DNA of 51,780 nt from Neorhizobium sp. SHOUNA12A (GCF_023006505.1 NZ_JALBGV010000042.1:1-51780); one strand, 5' to 3'; shown: positions 26,184-36,472, counted from the first letter of the stretch. Program-made: numbers and translations. Notes: generated by a model not told the origin, from the sequence alone.

Positions 26184-28265
26184 TCAGTCTGCCTGTGCTA
26201 GCTGAAGGAGCACAGCTGTCATCTCAGCGCTGAACCCCGGTTGATCATAACTAACGAGAACACCGCCGGTTCCGATCAATCCCATGCGAATAAGTTTTGA
26301 GCCGAAACCCGTGCGCTCCGGCTGGCGTGGGGGCGGCCCGCCGGTTTCCCGCCAGGAGAGATAGAAGGTCGCGCCGTCTCCCGCGCCTTCAATGCGCCAG
26401 TCGATCGCAACCCTCCCCGTATCGTTCGAGAGCGCTCCGTATTTCACCGCGTTGGTCGTCAACTCGTGCAGCAGCAGGGAAAGCGAAAGCGAGCCCTTCG
26501 GCCCGAACCGAACGTTCGGACCCTGCGCGTCGATCCGGTCCCGCATGCCGATCCCGTTCATCGTTCGGTCGACGACGGCATAGACCGAGGCGCTCGTCCA
26601 GTTCTGCTCGAACAGGATGTCATGGGCAGTGCTCAGCGCATGCAGCCGCTTCTCGAAAGCCTCCACATGGTCGCGCTCGGTCACCGGCCGTAGCGTCTGG
26701 GTGGCGATCGCCTGCACCATCGACAGGGTGTTCTTCAGCCGATGGCTCATTTCCCTGCTGAGCATCTGCTGCTCCAGCTCGGCCTGAACCCGCGACATCG
26801 CGATCTGGATGCGGTTGCCGAAGCTGCGGACGAAGGAAATCTCTTCCTCCATCCAGGGATAAGGCTGGTCGTGATGGATGAAGGCGACCAGCCTGAAGCG
26901 CCCGAGTTCGAAGATCGGCACGTTGACGAGCACGCGGATGCCAAGCGCAAGAAGCGCCGGCGCGTGGTCGCGGGTGCGCGGATCGGTGGCGACGTCGGCG
27001 ATGACAACGGCCTCCCCGCGCTTCAGGTCGTCGACAAAAGACCCGTAGTCTCGGAAATGGTGCAGTCCCGCAAGGCTTTTCACGCCCGGCGCGCACCATT
27101 CGGGCGGCACCGACACCGTCTCGTCCGCCGCGTTGACGATGCCGAAACCGGCGCGCGTCGCGTCAAGTGCCCTGGCCATCAGGTCGCCGGCGGCGATCGC
27201 CATCGATTCCATGTCGCTGAGGTCGCGCAGCCGATCGCCAAGATCGAGCAGGGCCTGCACGCGGGCAGCCTCCCGCTTGGCGGCGGTCACATCCCGGACG
27301 GTGCCGATCATCTTGACCGGGCGGCCTCTCTCGTCATGGCGGAAGCTGGCATTACGGGCGATCCAGCGCACGCCATAGCCCGGCACGCGAATGCGGTATT
27401 CGACGTCGAGCGGGGCACTCCCCTTCCGTCTGGTCGCGTCGCTGGACTGCAGGTCCTTGTCCTGCGGCAGGACCATCTCCTCGACCACTCGGGTGGGATA
27501 GATATCGGCGATAGGCAGGTGGAAAATGCGGCAGAACTCCCGTGACACCCGCATCATCGAGGTCCCGATATCAATTTCGAATGTGCCGACCCTTCCTGCC
27601 TCCTGGGCCGCCAGGCTCGCATTGACGCTGGAGCGAATATTGGCGCTGATCGACTTCTGGCGCCGGAACAGGTCATCCTTGCGCTGGGAAATACGCCGCA
27701 TTTCGAGGAGCGCGATGACCTGCCGGGCAAGGGCCTGCAGCGCCGCCTTCTGCCCCTCCTCCAGGCCCTGCGGCCGCGGCTCGATATCGATGACGCAGAG
27801 CGTGCCGATCACCACCTCGTCGGGCGTGATTAGCGGCGCGCCGGCATAGAAGCGGATATACGGTTCATCGGTAACCAGCGTATTGGCGCGGGTGCGCCGA
27901 TCAAGCTGCAGGTCTGGGATGACGAGCACGTCGGAACTGCCGAGCGCATGGGCGCAGACCGACTGCCCGATCGGCGTCTCGCACGCCTCGAAACCGATGC
28001 GCGCCTTGAACCACTGTCGGTCTTTCTCGACCAGGCTGACGAGCGCCACGGGCGTGCCGCAGAGCGTGGAAGCGACAAGCACGATATCGTCGAACTCCGG
28101 CTCCGGCTCGGTGTCCATGATATTATAGGCATCGAGCGCTTCCAGCCGCTCAAGATGGATTTGTTCGTTCGGATCGGGATCGGCCAATGAGGGTCTCGGA
28201 ATAGAAGTTTCACGCGATATTGGCAGCTTTCTCCAAAAGACCAGAGAGACGCAATCAAATTTCAC
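26184..28265 (-). CDS. HWE-family histidine kinase, GAF-PAS-GAF-HWE
   Basis: This 693-residue cytoplasmic kinase shows a GAF domain (about 40-190), a PAS domain (about 215-330), a second GAF domain (about 345-490) and an HWE kinase core from about 500. The phospho-accepting His508 is in EMSHRLKNTLSMVQAIATQT, the N-box-like HELTTNAVKYGAL follows, and the WRE motif is WRETGGPPP. No transmembrane helix is seen. The start, a GTG at 28265, has a poor ribosome binding site and may be too far upstream. It forms an operon with the receiver at 25799. The signal is unknown. Confidence 0.9.
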   Translation of the reverse strand: MKFDCVSLVFWRKLPISRETSIPRPSLADPDPNEQIHLERLEALDAYNIMDTEPEPEFDDIVLVASTLCGTPVALVSLVEKDRQWFKARIGFEACETPIGQSVCAHALGSSDVLVIPDLQLDRRTRANTLVTDEPYIRFYAGAPLITPDEVVIGTLCVIDIEPRPQGLEEGQKAALQALARQVIALLEMRRISQRKDDLFRRQKSISANIRSSVNASLAAQEAGRVGTFEIDIGTSMMRVSREFCRIFHLPIADIYPTRVVEEMVLPQDKDLQSSDATRRKGSAPLDVEYRIRVPGYGVRWIARNASFRHDERGRPVKMIGTVRDVTAAKREAARVQALLDLGDRLRDLSDMESMAIAAGDLMARALDATRAGFGIVNAADETVSVPPEWCAPGVKSLAGLHHFRDYGSFVDDLKRGEAVVIADVATDPRTRDHAPALLALGIRVLVNVPIFELGRFRLVAFIHHDQPYPWMEEEISFVRSFGNRIQIAMSRVQAELEQQMLSREMSHRLKNTLSMVQAIATQTLRPVTERDHVEAFEKRLHALSTAHDILFEQNWTSASVYAVVDRTMNGIGMRDRIDAQGPNVRFGPKGSLSLSLLLHELTTNAVKYGALSNDTGRVAIDWRIEGAGDGATFYLSWRETGGPPPRQPERTGFGSKLIRMGLIGTGGVLVSYDQPGFSAEMTAVLLQLAQAD

Positions 28266-28505
28266 GACCGGTGGAAATCGCGTTGAAATCTTGAGCCTTT
28301 ATCGAAATCCGTACCGATCGCCCCACCCAGCAACGCCAGCCCGAATCGATTTCGCTCCAACGCAGGAATTCGCAGCGGCCCTTTGTTCGAAGGCGGTTGA
28401 CGCCTCCGATCCCCCTGATAATTTGACCATGCAGTCAAAACTTGGTGCAATGACGCCGACCGGGAAATGGCCACCCGAAGAAACCGAATGGCCATGGAGA
28501 ATGTC

Positions 28506-29834
28506 ATGTCCAACCGCCTGAATACCACGCCCAACGACCTGCGGGCGTTCTGGATGCCGTTTACGGCAAACCGCCAGTTCAAGCAGGAACCCCGCCTTTT
28601 CGTCGCTGCCAAGGATATGCATTACACGACCCATGACGGCCGACAGGTGCTCGATGCCACCGCCGGCCTCTGGTGCGTCAATGCCGGCCACTGCCGCCCG
28701 AAGATCACCGAGGCGATCCGCGAACAGGCCGGCGAGCTGGATTATGCGCCCGCCTTCCAGCTGGGCCACCCCAAGGCTTTCGAACTCGCCAATCGTCTGG
28801 TCGATATCGCGCCAGAAGGCATGAACCACGTTCTCTACACCAATTCCGGCTCGGAATCGGTCGAGACGGCGCTGAAGGTGGCGCTCGCCTATCACCGCGT
28901 GAAGGGCAACGGCTCGCGCTTCCGCCTGATCGGCCGCGAGCGCGGTTATCACGGCGTCAATTTCGGCGGCATCTCGGTCGGCGGCATCGTCTCCAACCGA
29001 AAGATGTTCGGCACGCTTCTGACCGGCGTCGACCATATGCCGCACACCCACCTGCCGGGCAAGAACGCCTTCACCAAGGGTGAGCCGGAACATGGCGGCG
29101 ACCTCGCGACCGAACTGGAGCGCATCGTCACCCTGCATGACGCCTCGACCGTCGCCGCGGTCATCGTCGAGCCTGTCGCCGGCTCCACCGGCGTGCTGAT
29201 CCCGCCGAAGGGTTACCTGCAGAAGCTGCGCGAGATCTGCACCAAGCACGGTATCCTGTTGATCTTCGACGAAGTCATCACCGGCTTCGGCCGCCTGGGC
29301 GCCCCGTTCGCGGCCCAGTATTTCGACGTCAAGCCGGACATCATCACCACCGCCAAGGGCCTTACCAACGGCGTGATCCCGATGGGTGCCGTGTTCGTCA
29401 CCTCCGAGATCCACGACGCCTTCATGACCGGTCCGGAGCACATGATCGAGTTCATGCACGGCTATACCTATTCCGGCAACCCGATCGCCTCGGCTGCCGG
29501 CCTGGCGACGCTCGAAACCTACAAGGAAGAAGGCCTGTTCGACCGCGCCCGCGACATCGCCCCCTATTGGGAAGCGGGCCTGCATTCGCTGAAGGATCTG
29601 CCGAATGTCATCGATATTAGAAACCTCGGCCTGATCGGCGCCATCGAACTCGATCCGATTGCCGGCGAACCCACAAAGCGGGCCTTCACCGCCTTCCTCA
29701 AGGCCTACGAAAACGGCCTGCTGATCCGCACCACCGGCGACACGATTGCCATGTCTCCGCCGCTGATCGTCGAAAAGCACCATATCGACGAGATTTTTGG
29801 AAAGCTGCGCGAGATCCTGACGAGCAATATCTGA
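28506..29834 (+). CDS. Omega-amino acid:pyruvate aminotransferase
   Basis: This 442-residue class III aminotransferase starts MSNRLNTTPNDLRAFWMPFT, with GGAGA six bases before the ATG. The PLP-binding Lys is in TTAKGLTNG, and the Asp contacting the cofactor is in IFDEVITGFGR. FWMPFTANRQFK and the 442-residue length match beta-alanine:pyruvate transaminases. It moves the amino group of beta-alanine or similar omega-amines to pyruvate, giving alanine and a semialdehyde. It stands alone, with palindromic repeats and a shared terminator downstream. Confidence 0.9.
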   Translation: MSNRLNTTPNDLRAFWMPFTANRQFKQEPRLFVAAKDMHYTTHDGRQVLDATAGLWCVNAGHCRPKITEAIREQAGELDYAPAFQLGHPKAFELANRLVDIAPEGMNHVLYTNSGSESVETALKVALAYHRVKGNGSRFRLIGRERGYHGVNFGGISVGGIVSNRKMFGTLLTGVDHMPHTHLPGKNAFTKGEPEHGGDLATELERIVTLHDASTVAAVIVEPVAGSTGVLIPPKGYLQKLREICTKHGILLIFDEVITGFGRLGAPFAAQYFDVKPDIITTAKGLTNGVIPMGAVFVTSEIHDAFMTGPEHMIEFMHGYTYSGNPIASAAGLATLETYKEEGLFDRARDIAPYWEAGLHSLKDLPNVIDIRNLGLIGAIELDPIAGEPTKRAFTAFLKAYENGLLIRTTGDTIAMSPPLIVEKHHIDEIFGKLREILTSNI

Positions 29835-29859
29835 GGCGAAGTCGAAGCGGACGGAATCT

Positions 29860-29901
29860 GCCCCTCACCCTAACCCTCTCCCCGCGCGCGGGGCGAGGGG
29901 A
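29860..29901. repeat. GC-rich palindromic repeat
   Basis: The element opens GCCCCTCACCCTAACC and contains a hairpin with CCTC..CCCCGC paired to GCGGGG.GAGG. It is a second palindrome type common between rhizobial genes. It lies head to head with the RIME-like element at 29941. Confidence 0.7.
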
Positions 29902-29940
29902 CGTGCCCGTTCCAGGCCGCTGCGATTGGGGCAGACCGGT

Positions 29941-30000
29941 GCGGCATATCCCTTCTCCCCGTCAGAACGGGGAGAAGGTGGCGACAGCCGGATGAGGGGC
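29941..30000 (+). repeat. RIME/REP-like palindromic element
   Basis: A copy of the 6907-6969 element: GCGGCATAT, hairpin CCTTCTCCCCG/CGGGGAGAAGG with a GTCAGAA-type loop, then AGCCGGATGAGGGGC. With its neighbour at 29860 it forms a pair whose GGGGC ends point outward. Confidence 0.8.
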
Positions 30001-30032
30001 AGGCCTCGATTCGACACCCCTACGAAACAACC

Positions 30033-30054
30033 GAGGCGGCCCTGCGGCCGCCTC
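30033..30054. terminator. Bidirectional terminator hairpin
   Basis: GAGGCGGCC (30033-30041) pairs with GGCCGCCTC (30046-30054) across a 4-base loop. It lies between the convergent aminotransferase and hydrolase genes, followed by CCATTTT on the plus strand and GGTTGTTT on the minus strand. The T tracts are short, so efficiency is uncertain. Confidence 0.55.
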
Positions 30055-30081
30055 TCCATTTTCACATGAGACCTGGTCTGC

Positions 30082-30921
30082 TCAGCCCTTGAAGAAAGCC
30101 AGGAGATCCGCATTGATCACGTCGGCATGCGTGGTCGCCATGCCGTGCGGAAAACCTTCATAGACCTTCAGCGTACCGTTCTTGAGAAGCTTGACCGCAA
30201 GCAGGGCCGAGTCGGCGATCGGGACGATCTGGTCGTCGTCGCCATGCATGACGAGAACCGGCACGTCGATCGCCTTCAGGTCCTCGGTGAAGTCGGTTTC
30301 CGAAAAAGCCTTGATGCAATCGTAATGGGCCTTGGTGCCGCCCATCATGCCCTGCCGCCACCAATTGGCGATGACCCCTTCCGAAACGGTCGCGCCCGGA
30401 CGATTGAAGCCGTAGAACGGGCCGGCTGGTACGTCGCGGAAGAACTGAGCACGATTGGCAGCAAGCACTGCGCGAAAACCGTCGAAGACTTCGAGAGGCA
30501 GGCCGCCCGGGTTATTTTCCGTCTTCAGCATGATCGGCGGCACGGCGCCCATCAGAACCGCCTTAGCCACCCGGCCACCGCCGCCATATTGGGCAACGTA
30601 GCGGGCAACTTCGCCGCCTCCGGTCGAATGGCCGACATGGATGGCGTTTTTCAAATCGAGATGGGCCGCAAGCTCGGCGACATCGGCAGCATAGGTGTCC
30701 ATTTCATTGCCGGTTTCGGTCTGGCTCGAACGGCCGTGCCCGCGGCGGTCATGGGCGACGACGCGAAAACCCTGATGCAGGAAAAACAGCATCTGGGCGT
30801 CCCAGTCGTCGGCCGAAAGCGGCCAGCCGTGATGGAAGACGACCGGCTGGGCGTCCTTCGAACCCCAGTCCTTGTAGAATATCTGCGTGCCGTCCTTGGT
30901 GGTGATGAAATTGCTGGTCAT
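30082..30921 (-). CDS. Alpha/beta hydrolase, non-heme chloroperoxidase type
   Basis: This 279-residue protein starts [20 protein letters not shown]. The nucleophile is Ser99 in GHSTGGGE, the acid lies in HGDDDQIVP, and the catalytic His in EGFPHGM. It matches the cofactor-free haloperoxidase/arylesterase family, which make peracids or hydrolyse esters. It is divergent from an OhrR regulator, with three TATCGCGATA-type palindromes between them. In S. meliloti a peroxidase of this family (Cpo) is likewise paired with an OhrR-like regulator and induced by oxidants. That parallel is from memory and supports an organic-peroxide role here. Confidence 0.88.
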   Translation of the reverse strand: MTSNFITTKDGTQIFYKDWGSKDAQPVVFHHGWPLSADDWDAQMLFFLHQGFRVVAHDRRGHGRSSQTETGNEMDTYAADVAELAAHLDLKNAIHVGHSTGGGEVARYVAQYGGGGRVAKAVLMGAVPPIMLKTENNPGGLPLEVFDGFRAVLAANRAQFFRDVPAGPFYGFNRPGATVSEGVIANWWRQGMMGGTKAHYDCIKAFSETDFTEDLKAIDVPVLVMHGDDDQIVPIADSALLAVKLLKNGTLKVYEGFPHGMATTHADVINADLLAFFKG

Positions 30922-31052
30922 GGTTCTCGTGTCCTTTCGAAACTGATTTTTCAATGACTGCGACATGAATGGCGGGCGCGGCAGTAAAAATGGCCGACCA
31001 GACATTCATAGTACCGTTGCGTGTCGTTCCTTTGAACCGCACCCTTCGGATT

Positions 31053-31145
31053 ATCGCGATCTCCATACCTCGATATTTGTTATCGCGATAAACATATGGG
31101 TAGCGGCATTCTGTGATCCTGTCTACAAAAATATTTATCGCGATA
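31053..31145. promoter_or_regulatory. Three TATCGCGATA palindromes between hydrolase and ohrR
   Basis: ATCGCGAT at 31053-31060, TTATCGCGATAA at 31080-31091 and TATCGCGATA at 31136-31145 are perfect palindromes sharing one core. The third sits just before a probable -10 element (TATGCTAT, about 31153) of ohrR. They are the best candidates for OhrR operators controlling both divergent genes, though the core differs from the AT-rich OhrR sites described in other bacteria. Confidence 0.6.
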
Positions 31146-31196
31146 TCAAAATTATGCTATACGTCGCGAAGAACCTGGAACAGCACCGGAGCAAGC

Positions 31197-31637
31197 ATGC
31201 CCGCCTCCCCCCTTCCGCCGCTCGACGAGCAGCTCTGCTTCTCGCTCTATACGGCCCACATCGCCATCAATCGCGTCTATAAGCCAATGCTCGACGATAT
31301 GGGCATCACCTATCCGCAATACCTCGTCATGAGCGTGCTCGGCGAACAGGACGGCTCGACGATCGGCACGATCGCGGAAAGGCTGGGCCTGGAATCGAGC
31401 ACTATCACCCCGCCCGTCAAGCGGCTCGAACAGGCCGGACTGCTGGAGCGCCGCCGCAGCAAGACCGACGAGCGCCAGGTGCATGTCTGGTTGACCGACG
31501 CCGGCCGTGCCCTGATCGCGAAGAGCACATGCCTTGGCGAAACGTTGATCGAACGTTCCGGCATGACTCCGAAGGAATTCCAGGCCTTCAACCGTCAGGT
31601 CCGCACCTTCCTCGGCGCTCTGGAGCGCAAGGACTAG
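31197..31637 (+). CDS. ohrR: OhrR-type organic peroxide sensor (MarR family)
   Basis: This 146-residue MarR-family protein holds LDEQLCFSLYTA near its start. Cys14 in LCF is the peroxide-sensing cysteine of OhrR. A second Cys at 112 (KSTCLGE) could form the resolving disulfide of the two-Cys OhrR class. The winged helix is near residues 50-100 (TIGTIAERLGLESSTITPPVKRLEQAGLLERRRS). The ATG at 31197, after GGAGCAAG, is preferred over upstream frames. Oxidised OhrR releases DNA, so the divergent hydrolase should be induced by organic hydroperoxides. Confidence 0.9.
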   Translation: MPASPLPPLDEQLCFSLYTAHIAINRVYKPMLDDMGITYPQYLVMSVLGEQDGSTIGTIAERLGLESSTITPPVKRLEQAGLLERRRSKTDERQVHVWLTDAGRALIAKSTCLGETLIERSGMTPKEFQAFNRQVRTFLGALERKD

Positions 31638-31915
31638 TTTCATCGGGAATCACGGAAACCGGCAAACATCCGCAATTTCCGGGCAATCCTTGACGAAAAC
31701 CACAAAATTCGCGGCCGTTTTGTTATCTTCTTGCGGAAATCTGGCGGAATTCATACAGAATTGGTGGCCGGTCGCCGAAAGCCAAACATGGCTCGGCACG
31801 GTATCGACCGCATCGCTTTCCGTCCTTGGCACGACCGCGCCCGGCGCGACATCGAAGACGGAAGGCAGGGATGCGGCGTTCACCGCGGGCTTGAGCCCCA
31901 TCCAAGGAGACCAAA

Positions 31916-33022
31916 ATGAACCTCAAGACGTTTCTGGGAGCGACAGCACTCGCCTCGCTGACCTTCGCACCGCTTGCTCATGCCGATATCGTTATCGGCC
32001 TGATCGCCCCGCTCACCGGCCCTGTCGCGGCCTACGGTGACCAGGTCAAGAACGGCGCCGAAACCGCCATTGCGGAAATCAACAAGAAGGGCGGCATTCT
32101 CGGCGAAAAGGTTGTCCTGAAGGCGGCCGACGACGCAGCGGAACCCAAGCAGGGCGTTTCCGCCGCCAACCAGCTGGTCGGCGAAGGCATCCGTTTCGTG
32201 GTCGGTCCGGTGACGTCAGGCGTCGCCATGCCGGCTTCCGATGCGCTTGCCGAAAACGGCGTGCTGATGGTCACACCCACCGCCACCACACCGGCCCTCA
32301 CCACGCGCGGCCTCACCAACGTGTTCCGCACCTGCGGCCGCGACGACCAGCAGGCCGTGGTCGCCGCCAATTACGTCTTGAAGACCTTCAAGGATAAAAA
32401 GGTCGCGATCATCAACGACAAGGGCGCCTATGGCAAAGGCCTCGCCGATGCCTTCAAGGCGGCGCTGAATGCCGGCGGTGTCAAGGAAGTGCTCGATGAC
32501 GCCGTCACTCCGGGCGACAAGGATTTCAGCGCGCTGACAACCCGCCTGAAATCGCAGAATGTCGACGTGATCTATTTCGGCGGTTACCACCCGGAAGGCG
32601 GCCTGCTCGCCCGCCAGCTCGCCGATCTCGGCGTCAAGGCGACGATCGTCGGCGGTGACGGCCTGTCGAACAGCGAGTTCTGGAACATCGGCACCAAGGC
32701 CGCGGCCGGCACGGTGTTCACCAACGCGTCCGACGCCACCAAGAGCCCGGATTCCAAGGCTGCCGCCGAAGCGCTCGCCGCCCGCAAGATCCCCGCAGAA
32801 GCCTTCACGTTGAACGCCTATGCCGCCGTCGAAGTGATCAAGGCCGGCATCGAAAAGGCAAAGAGCGCCGAGGATACGGAAGCGGTGGCCGCGGCCATCA
32901 AGTCCGGCGAACCGATCGCCACCGCCATCGGCAAGCTCACCTATGGCAAGACAGGCGACCTCACCTCGCAGAGTTTTTCCCTGTTCAAGTGGGAAGACGG
33001 CAAGATCGTCGCCGCCGAGTGA
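31916..33022 (+). CDS. livK: Branched-chain amino acid ABC transporter, binding protein
   Basis: This 368-residue periplasmic binding protein has a signal peptide [23 protein letters not shown] and a type I fold. [28 protein letters not shown] is typical of the LivJ/LivK/BraC group for leucine, isoleucine and valine. AAGGAGA precedes the ATG. No permease or ATPase genes follow, so it must serve a transporter encoded elsewhere, as is common in rhizobia. The 278 bases upstream contain no convincing gene. A strong terminator lies downstream. Confidence 0.92.
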   Translation: MNLKTFLGATALASLTFAPLAHADIVIGLIAPLTGPVAAYGDQVKNGAETAIAEINKKGGILGEKVVLKAADDAAEPKQGVSAANQLVGEGIRFVVGPVTSGVAMPASDALAENGVLMVTPTATTPALTTRGLTNVFRTCGRDDQQAVVAANYVLKTFKDKKVAIINDKGAYGKGLADAFKAALNAGGVKEVLDDAVTPGDKDFSALTTRLKSQNVDVIYFGGYHPEGGLLARQLADLGVKATIVGGDGLSNSEFWNIGTKAAAGTVFTNASDATKSPDSKAAAEALAARKIPAEAFTLNAYAAVEVIKAGIEKAKSAEDTEAVAAAIKSGEPIATAIGKLTYGKTGDLTSQSFSLFKWEDGKIVAAE

Positions 33023-33045
33023 CATCTTTCAAATCGCATGACCAG

Positions 33046-33072
33046 CGGGCGCCTTCGGGCGCCCGTTTGTTT
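33046..33072 (+). terminator. Intrinsic terminator of livK
   Basis: CGGGCGCC (33046-33053), a TTCG tetraloop and GGCGCCCG (33058-33065) form an eight-pair hairpin followed by TTTGTTTT. This is a textbook rho-independent terminator, 24 bases after the livK stop. Confidence 0.92.
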
Positions 33073-33101
33073 TGAGCCTCGTTCTCGGACGCCGGCTGGG
33101 C

Positions 33102-33563
33102 TCACTCGACATGCACCGCCAGCGTCCGCTTCAACGTCTTCAGCACGACGCTCGTCGTGAATTTGCGGATATTCGGGTTCATCTCCATCATCCGGTCCGC
33201 CAGCACATCGAAATGCTCGACGGACTGGACCAGGATTACCAGCGTGAAATCGCCCCGGCCGGACGTACCCCAGGCCTCCTGCACCTCCGGCGTATCCGCC
33301 ACCCAGCGCAGGAAAGGCGGCATGAGCTCCGGCCGGTCGCGCTCCAGTTCCACCTCGACCAGCATGGAAACCGCCATCCCGACCTTTTTCGGATCGACGA
33401 TCGAAACATCCCGCAGGATCACCTTGTCCTCCCGAAGCTTCTGCAGCCGCCGCTGTGCCGAGGACGGCGACAGACCCACATGCTCGGCCAGTTCGTTCAA
33501 GGTGATGGTTGCATCCTTCTGCATGAGCTTGAGGATTTCGTGATCGGCTTTCGTCAGTGCCAT
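33102..33563 (-). CDS. Lrp/AsnC-family regulator
   Basis: This 153-residue protein starts MALTKADHEILKLMQKDATI, has an N-terminal helix-turn-helix (NELAEHVGLSPSSAQRRLQKL) and a RAM ligand-binding domain (GTSGRGDFTLVILVQSVEHF). It is divergent from the PLP-dependent lyase at 33663 across about 100 bases and probably regulates it in response to an amino acid. The Rhizobium genome family holds many such paralogues, so the ligand cannot be named. Confidence 0.88.
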   Translation of the reverse strand: MALTKADHEILKLMQKDATITLNELAEHVGLSPSSAQRRLQKLREDKVILRDVSIVDPKKVGMAVSMLVEVELERDRPELMPPFLRWVADTPEVQEAWGTSGRGDFTLVILVQSVEHFDVLADRMMEMNPNIRKFTTSVVLKTLKRTLAVHVE

Positions 33564-33662
33564 GAGAGGACTTCCCGGCTTTAAAGCAAATTCCGGGAAA
33601 TATTCCTGGTTATGAGCATGACTTCAGGAATTCTACCGGCTTTTCGTTGGCATCTTAACGCC

Positions 33663-34622
33663 ATGACACAGAACCAGCCACACCCTTCCGTCGACGGTAT
33701 TCTCGCTGCTTCGAAAAGCATCGATCCCGTCTTCACCAACAGCCCGTTGATCGAGCAGCAGACGGCCAATGCGGCTCTCGGCCTTCGCCTCCTTGCGAAG
33801 GTGGAGACGCTCAATCCGATCCGATCCTTCAAGGGACGCGGCACCGACTGGTGGATGCAGAACGAACCGGCTGGCGACCACCCCGTCGTCTCCGCCTCCG
33901 CGGGCAATTTCGGCCAGGGGCTCGCCTATGCCGGCCGGGCGCGCGGACGCGGGGTGGTGATCTTCTCCGCCACCACGGCCAATCCCGGCAAGGTCGAGGC
34001 TATGCGCCGGCTCGGCGCCGACGTGCGGCTGGAAGGCAGTGATTTCGACGCCGCCAAGGCCGCCGCGCGTGCCTATGCGCAAGCGAATGGCTGCCCCTTT
34101 GTCGAAGACGGCGCATTGCGGAGTATAGCCGAAGGTGCAGGCACGATCGCACTGGAAATCACCGAGCGTCTCTCCCGGCAAGCCATCGAACTCGACGCCA
34201 TCCTCGTGCCGCTCGGCAATGGCGCGCTTCTGGCCGGGATCGGCGCCTGGATACGCGCCAAGGCACCGAACTGCCAAGTCATCGGTGTGGTCGCCGCCAA
34301 TGCGCCAGCCATGAAGCAATCTCATGAAACCGGCCGGCTCATCTCGACGAAAACCGCAGCAACCGCAGCTGATGGCATCGCGGTTCGAGAATGCGTTCCT
34401 TACGCATTGGACTGCATGAGAACGACCGTCGACGAGGTCTGGGAAGCGAGCGAAGCGGCCATCCGCCAGGCGCGGGAATTCTGCCGCCTCCATTACGGCC
34501 TTGTCGTCGAGGAAGCCGGCGCCGCCGGCATTGCAGGTCTTCTGGAAAACGGCGGGAACCTCAAAGGCCGAACAGTCGCCACCATCCTCTGCGGCGGCAA
34601 TGTCCGCACGGATATCGCATGA
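33663..34622 (+). CDS. PLP-dependent serine/threonine dehydratase-family enzyme
   Basis: This 319-residue fold-type II PLP enzyme has the Schiff-base Lys in NPIRSFKGRGTDW, the glycine-rich phosphate loop in PLGNGALLAG, and SASAGNFGQG as the substrate loop. These match the threonine/serine dehydratase family, although length and the C-terminus suggest a catabolic single-domain form without ACT domains. It likely removes ammonia from a hydroxy amino acid; the exact substrate is open. The ATG at 33663 is chosen because the family starts shortly before the DPVFTNSPLIE segment. The divergent Lrp gene is its likely regulator. Confidence 0.82.
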   Translation: MTQNQPHPSVDGILAASKSIDPVFTNSPLIEQQTANAALGLRLLAKVETLNPIRSFKGRGTDWWMQNEPAGDHPVVSASAGNFGQGLAYAGRARGRGVVIFSATTANPGKVEAMRRLGADVRLEGSDFDAAKAAARAYAQANGCPFVEDGALRSIAEGAGTIALEITERLSRQAIELDAILVPLGNGALLAGIGAWIRAKAPNCQVIGVVAANAPAMKQSHETGRLISTKTAATAADGIAVRECVPYALDCMRTTVDEVWEASEAAIRQAREFCRLHYGLVVEEAGAAGIAGLLENGGNLKGRTVATILCGGNVRTDIA

Positions 34623-34705
34623 CGTCTCGCCTGCATCGATCGCCTCTCCCTGTTTCCCCGTTGAACGGCTAGGTTAGGCGACCGATTCAGCGCGAGGAGC
34701 CTGCC

Positions 34706-36403
34706 ATGACCACCCGTCTCGAAACCCTCATCGACCAGGGCACCGGCCGCGAACCCGCCGATATCGTGCTGAAAGGCGGAAAGTTCTTCGATCTCGTCAC
34801 CGGCGAACTCGTCGCCTCCGACATCGCCATCAGCAGTGACCGTATCGTCGGCACCTGCGGCAACTATACTGGCAAGATTGAAATCGACGTTTCCGGCAGG
34901 ATCGTCGTACCGGGTTTCATCGACACCCATCTTCACATCGAAAGCTCTCTGGTCACCCCGCACGAATTCGACCGCTGCGTCCTGCCCTACGGCGTCACGA
35001 CCGCGATCTGCGATCCGCACGAGATCGCCAACGTGCTCGGCACAGAAGGCATTCAGTTCTTCCTGGATTCCTCGCTGGAAACGATCATGGACATCCGCGT
35101 CCAGCTCTCCTCCTGCGTGCCCGCGACCCATCTAGAGACGGCCGGCGCCGACCTGCCGATCGAAAAGCTGCTGCCCTTCCGCGATCACCCCAAGGTCATC
35201 GGCCTTGCCGAGTTCATGAACTTCCCGGGCGTCATTTATAAGGACCCGATCTGCCTCGCCAAACTCGACGCCTTCTACGGCGACCATATCGACGGTCACG
35301 CGCCGCTGCTGCGCGGCAATGATCTGAACGGCTATCTCTCCGCCGGCATCCGCACCGAACACGAATGCACCACCGCCGAGGAGGCGCTCGAAAAGATCCG
35401 CAAGGGCATGCATATCCTGGTGCGCGAAGGCTCGGTGTCGAAAGACCTCCACGCGCTGATGCCGCTCCTCACCGAGCGGCTGTCACCCTATCTGGCGCTC
35501 TGCACCGACGACCGAAACCCGCTCGACATCGCCGAACAGGGCCATCTCGACTATATGATCCGCACCGCGATCGCCCACGGCGTCGAACCACTCGCCGTCT
35601 ATCGCGCCGCCTCCATCTCAGCCGCCAAAGCCTTCGCCCTGCGCGACCGCGGCCTCGTCGCACCCGGCTGGCGGGCTGATCTCGTCGTGGTCGACAGCCT
35701 CGAAAACTGCAAGGCAGAGATGGTGTTCTCCGCCGGCCGCAAGGTCACCGACGAACTTTTTGCCACCCGCAGACCCGTCGCCCCGGTCGGTCTCGACAGC
35801 GTCAAGGCGCGTCCCGTCCAGGCGATGCATTTCGGCGTGCCCTTCACGGAGGGCGAAACGCCGGTCATCGGCGTGATGCCGGGCAAGATCATCACCGAAC
35901 ATCGCCGCTACCGCCTGCCCGCAAACGGCAACCAGACCTGCGTCGATCTCGACCGCGACATCATCAAGGTCGCGGTCATCGAGCGGCATGGCAAGAACGG
36001 CAACCATGCCAATGGTTTCGTTCAGGGTTTCGGATTGAAGAAGGGGGCGATCGCCTCGACCGTCGGGCATGACAGCCACAATATCTGCATCGTCGGCGTC
36101 AGCGAGGACGACATGGCGATGGCTGCCAACCGGCTCGGCGAAATCCACGGCGGCTTCGTGGTGGTCGAGGACGGCAAGGTCACCGGCGAGATCGCCCTGC
36201 CCATCGCGGGCTTGATGAGCCTCGAACCCTATGAAGTGGTGCGCGATACCCTCCACCACCTCCGCCAGGCCGCCTACGCGCTCGGCACCACGCTCCAGGA
36301 ACCCTTCCTCCAGGTCGCCTTCCTGCCGTTGCCGGTCATTCCCCACCTGAAGATTTCCGACAAGGGCATGGTCGATGTGGATAGGTTTGCGCTGATCGGG
36401 TGA
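34706..36403 (+). CDS. ade: Adenine deaminase
   Basis: This 565-residue amidohydrolase has [12 protein letters not shown], with the metal-binding His pair and the Glu-Ser-Ser typical of Ade, then [13 protein letters not shown] and the C-terminal adenine deaminase domain with [15 protein letters not shown]. It converts adenine to hypoxanthine and ammonia in purine salvage. GAGGAG precedes the ATG. The full family length is present. It follows the PLP enzyme by 83 bases on the same strand, but no functional link is evident. Confidence 0.95.
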   Translation: MTTRLETLIDQGTGREPADIVLKGGKFFDLVTGELVASDIAISSDRIVGTCGNYTGKIEIDVSGRIVVPGFIDTHLHIESSLVTPHEFDRCVLPYGVTTAICDPHEIANVLGTEGIQFFLDSSLETIMDIRVQLSSCVPATHLETAGADLPIEKLLPFRDHPKVIGLAEFMNFPGVIYKDPICLAKLDAFYGDHIDGHAPLLRGNDLNGYLSAGIRTEHECTTAEEALEKIRKGMHILVREGSVSKDLHALMPLLTERLSPYLALCTDDRNPLDIAEQGHLDYMIRTAIAHGVEPLAVYRAASISAAKAFALRDRGLVAPGWRADLVVVDSLENCKAEMVFSAGRKVTDELFATRRPVAPVGLDSVKARPVQAMHFGVPFTEGETPVIGVMPGKIITEHRRYRLPANGNQTCVDLDRDIIKVAVIERHGKNGNHANGFVQGFGLKKGAIASTVGHDSHNICIVGVSEDDMAMAANRLGEIHGGFVVVEDGKVTGEIALPIAGLMSLEPYEVVRDTLHHLRQAAYALGTTLQEPFLQVAFLPLPVIPHLKISDKGMVDVDRFALIG

Positions 36404-36472
36404 GGCACCTCCGACCATGTAGTTCCGGATCGATGGTCACCGACGTAATTTCGATGAAACGTTTCTCGATTC

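Noticed and set aside
31690..31915. A frame upstream of livK containing QNWWPVAES, which looks like a Trp leader peptide
   Set aside because: No terminator-antiterminator pair is visible, the downstream gene is not a tryptophan gene, and the frame runs on into livK in another phase.
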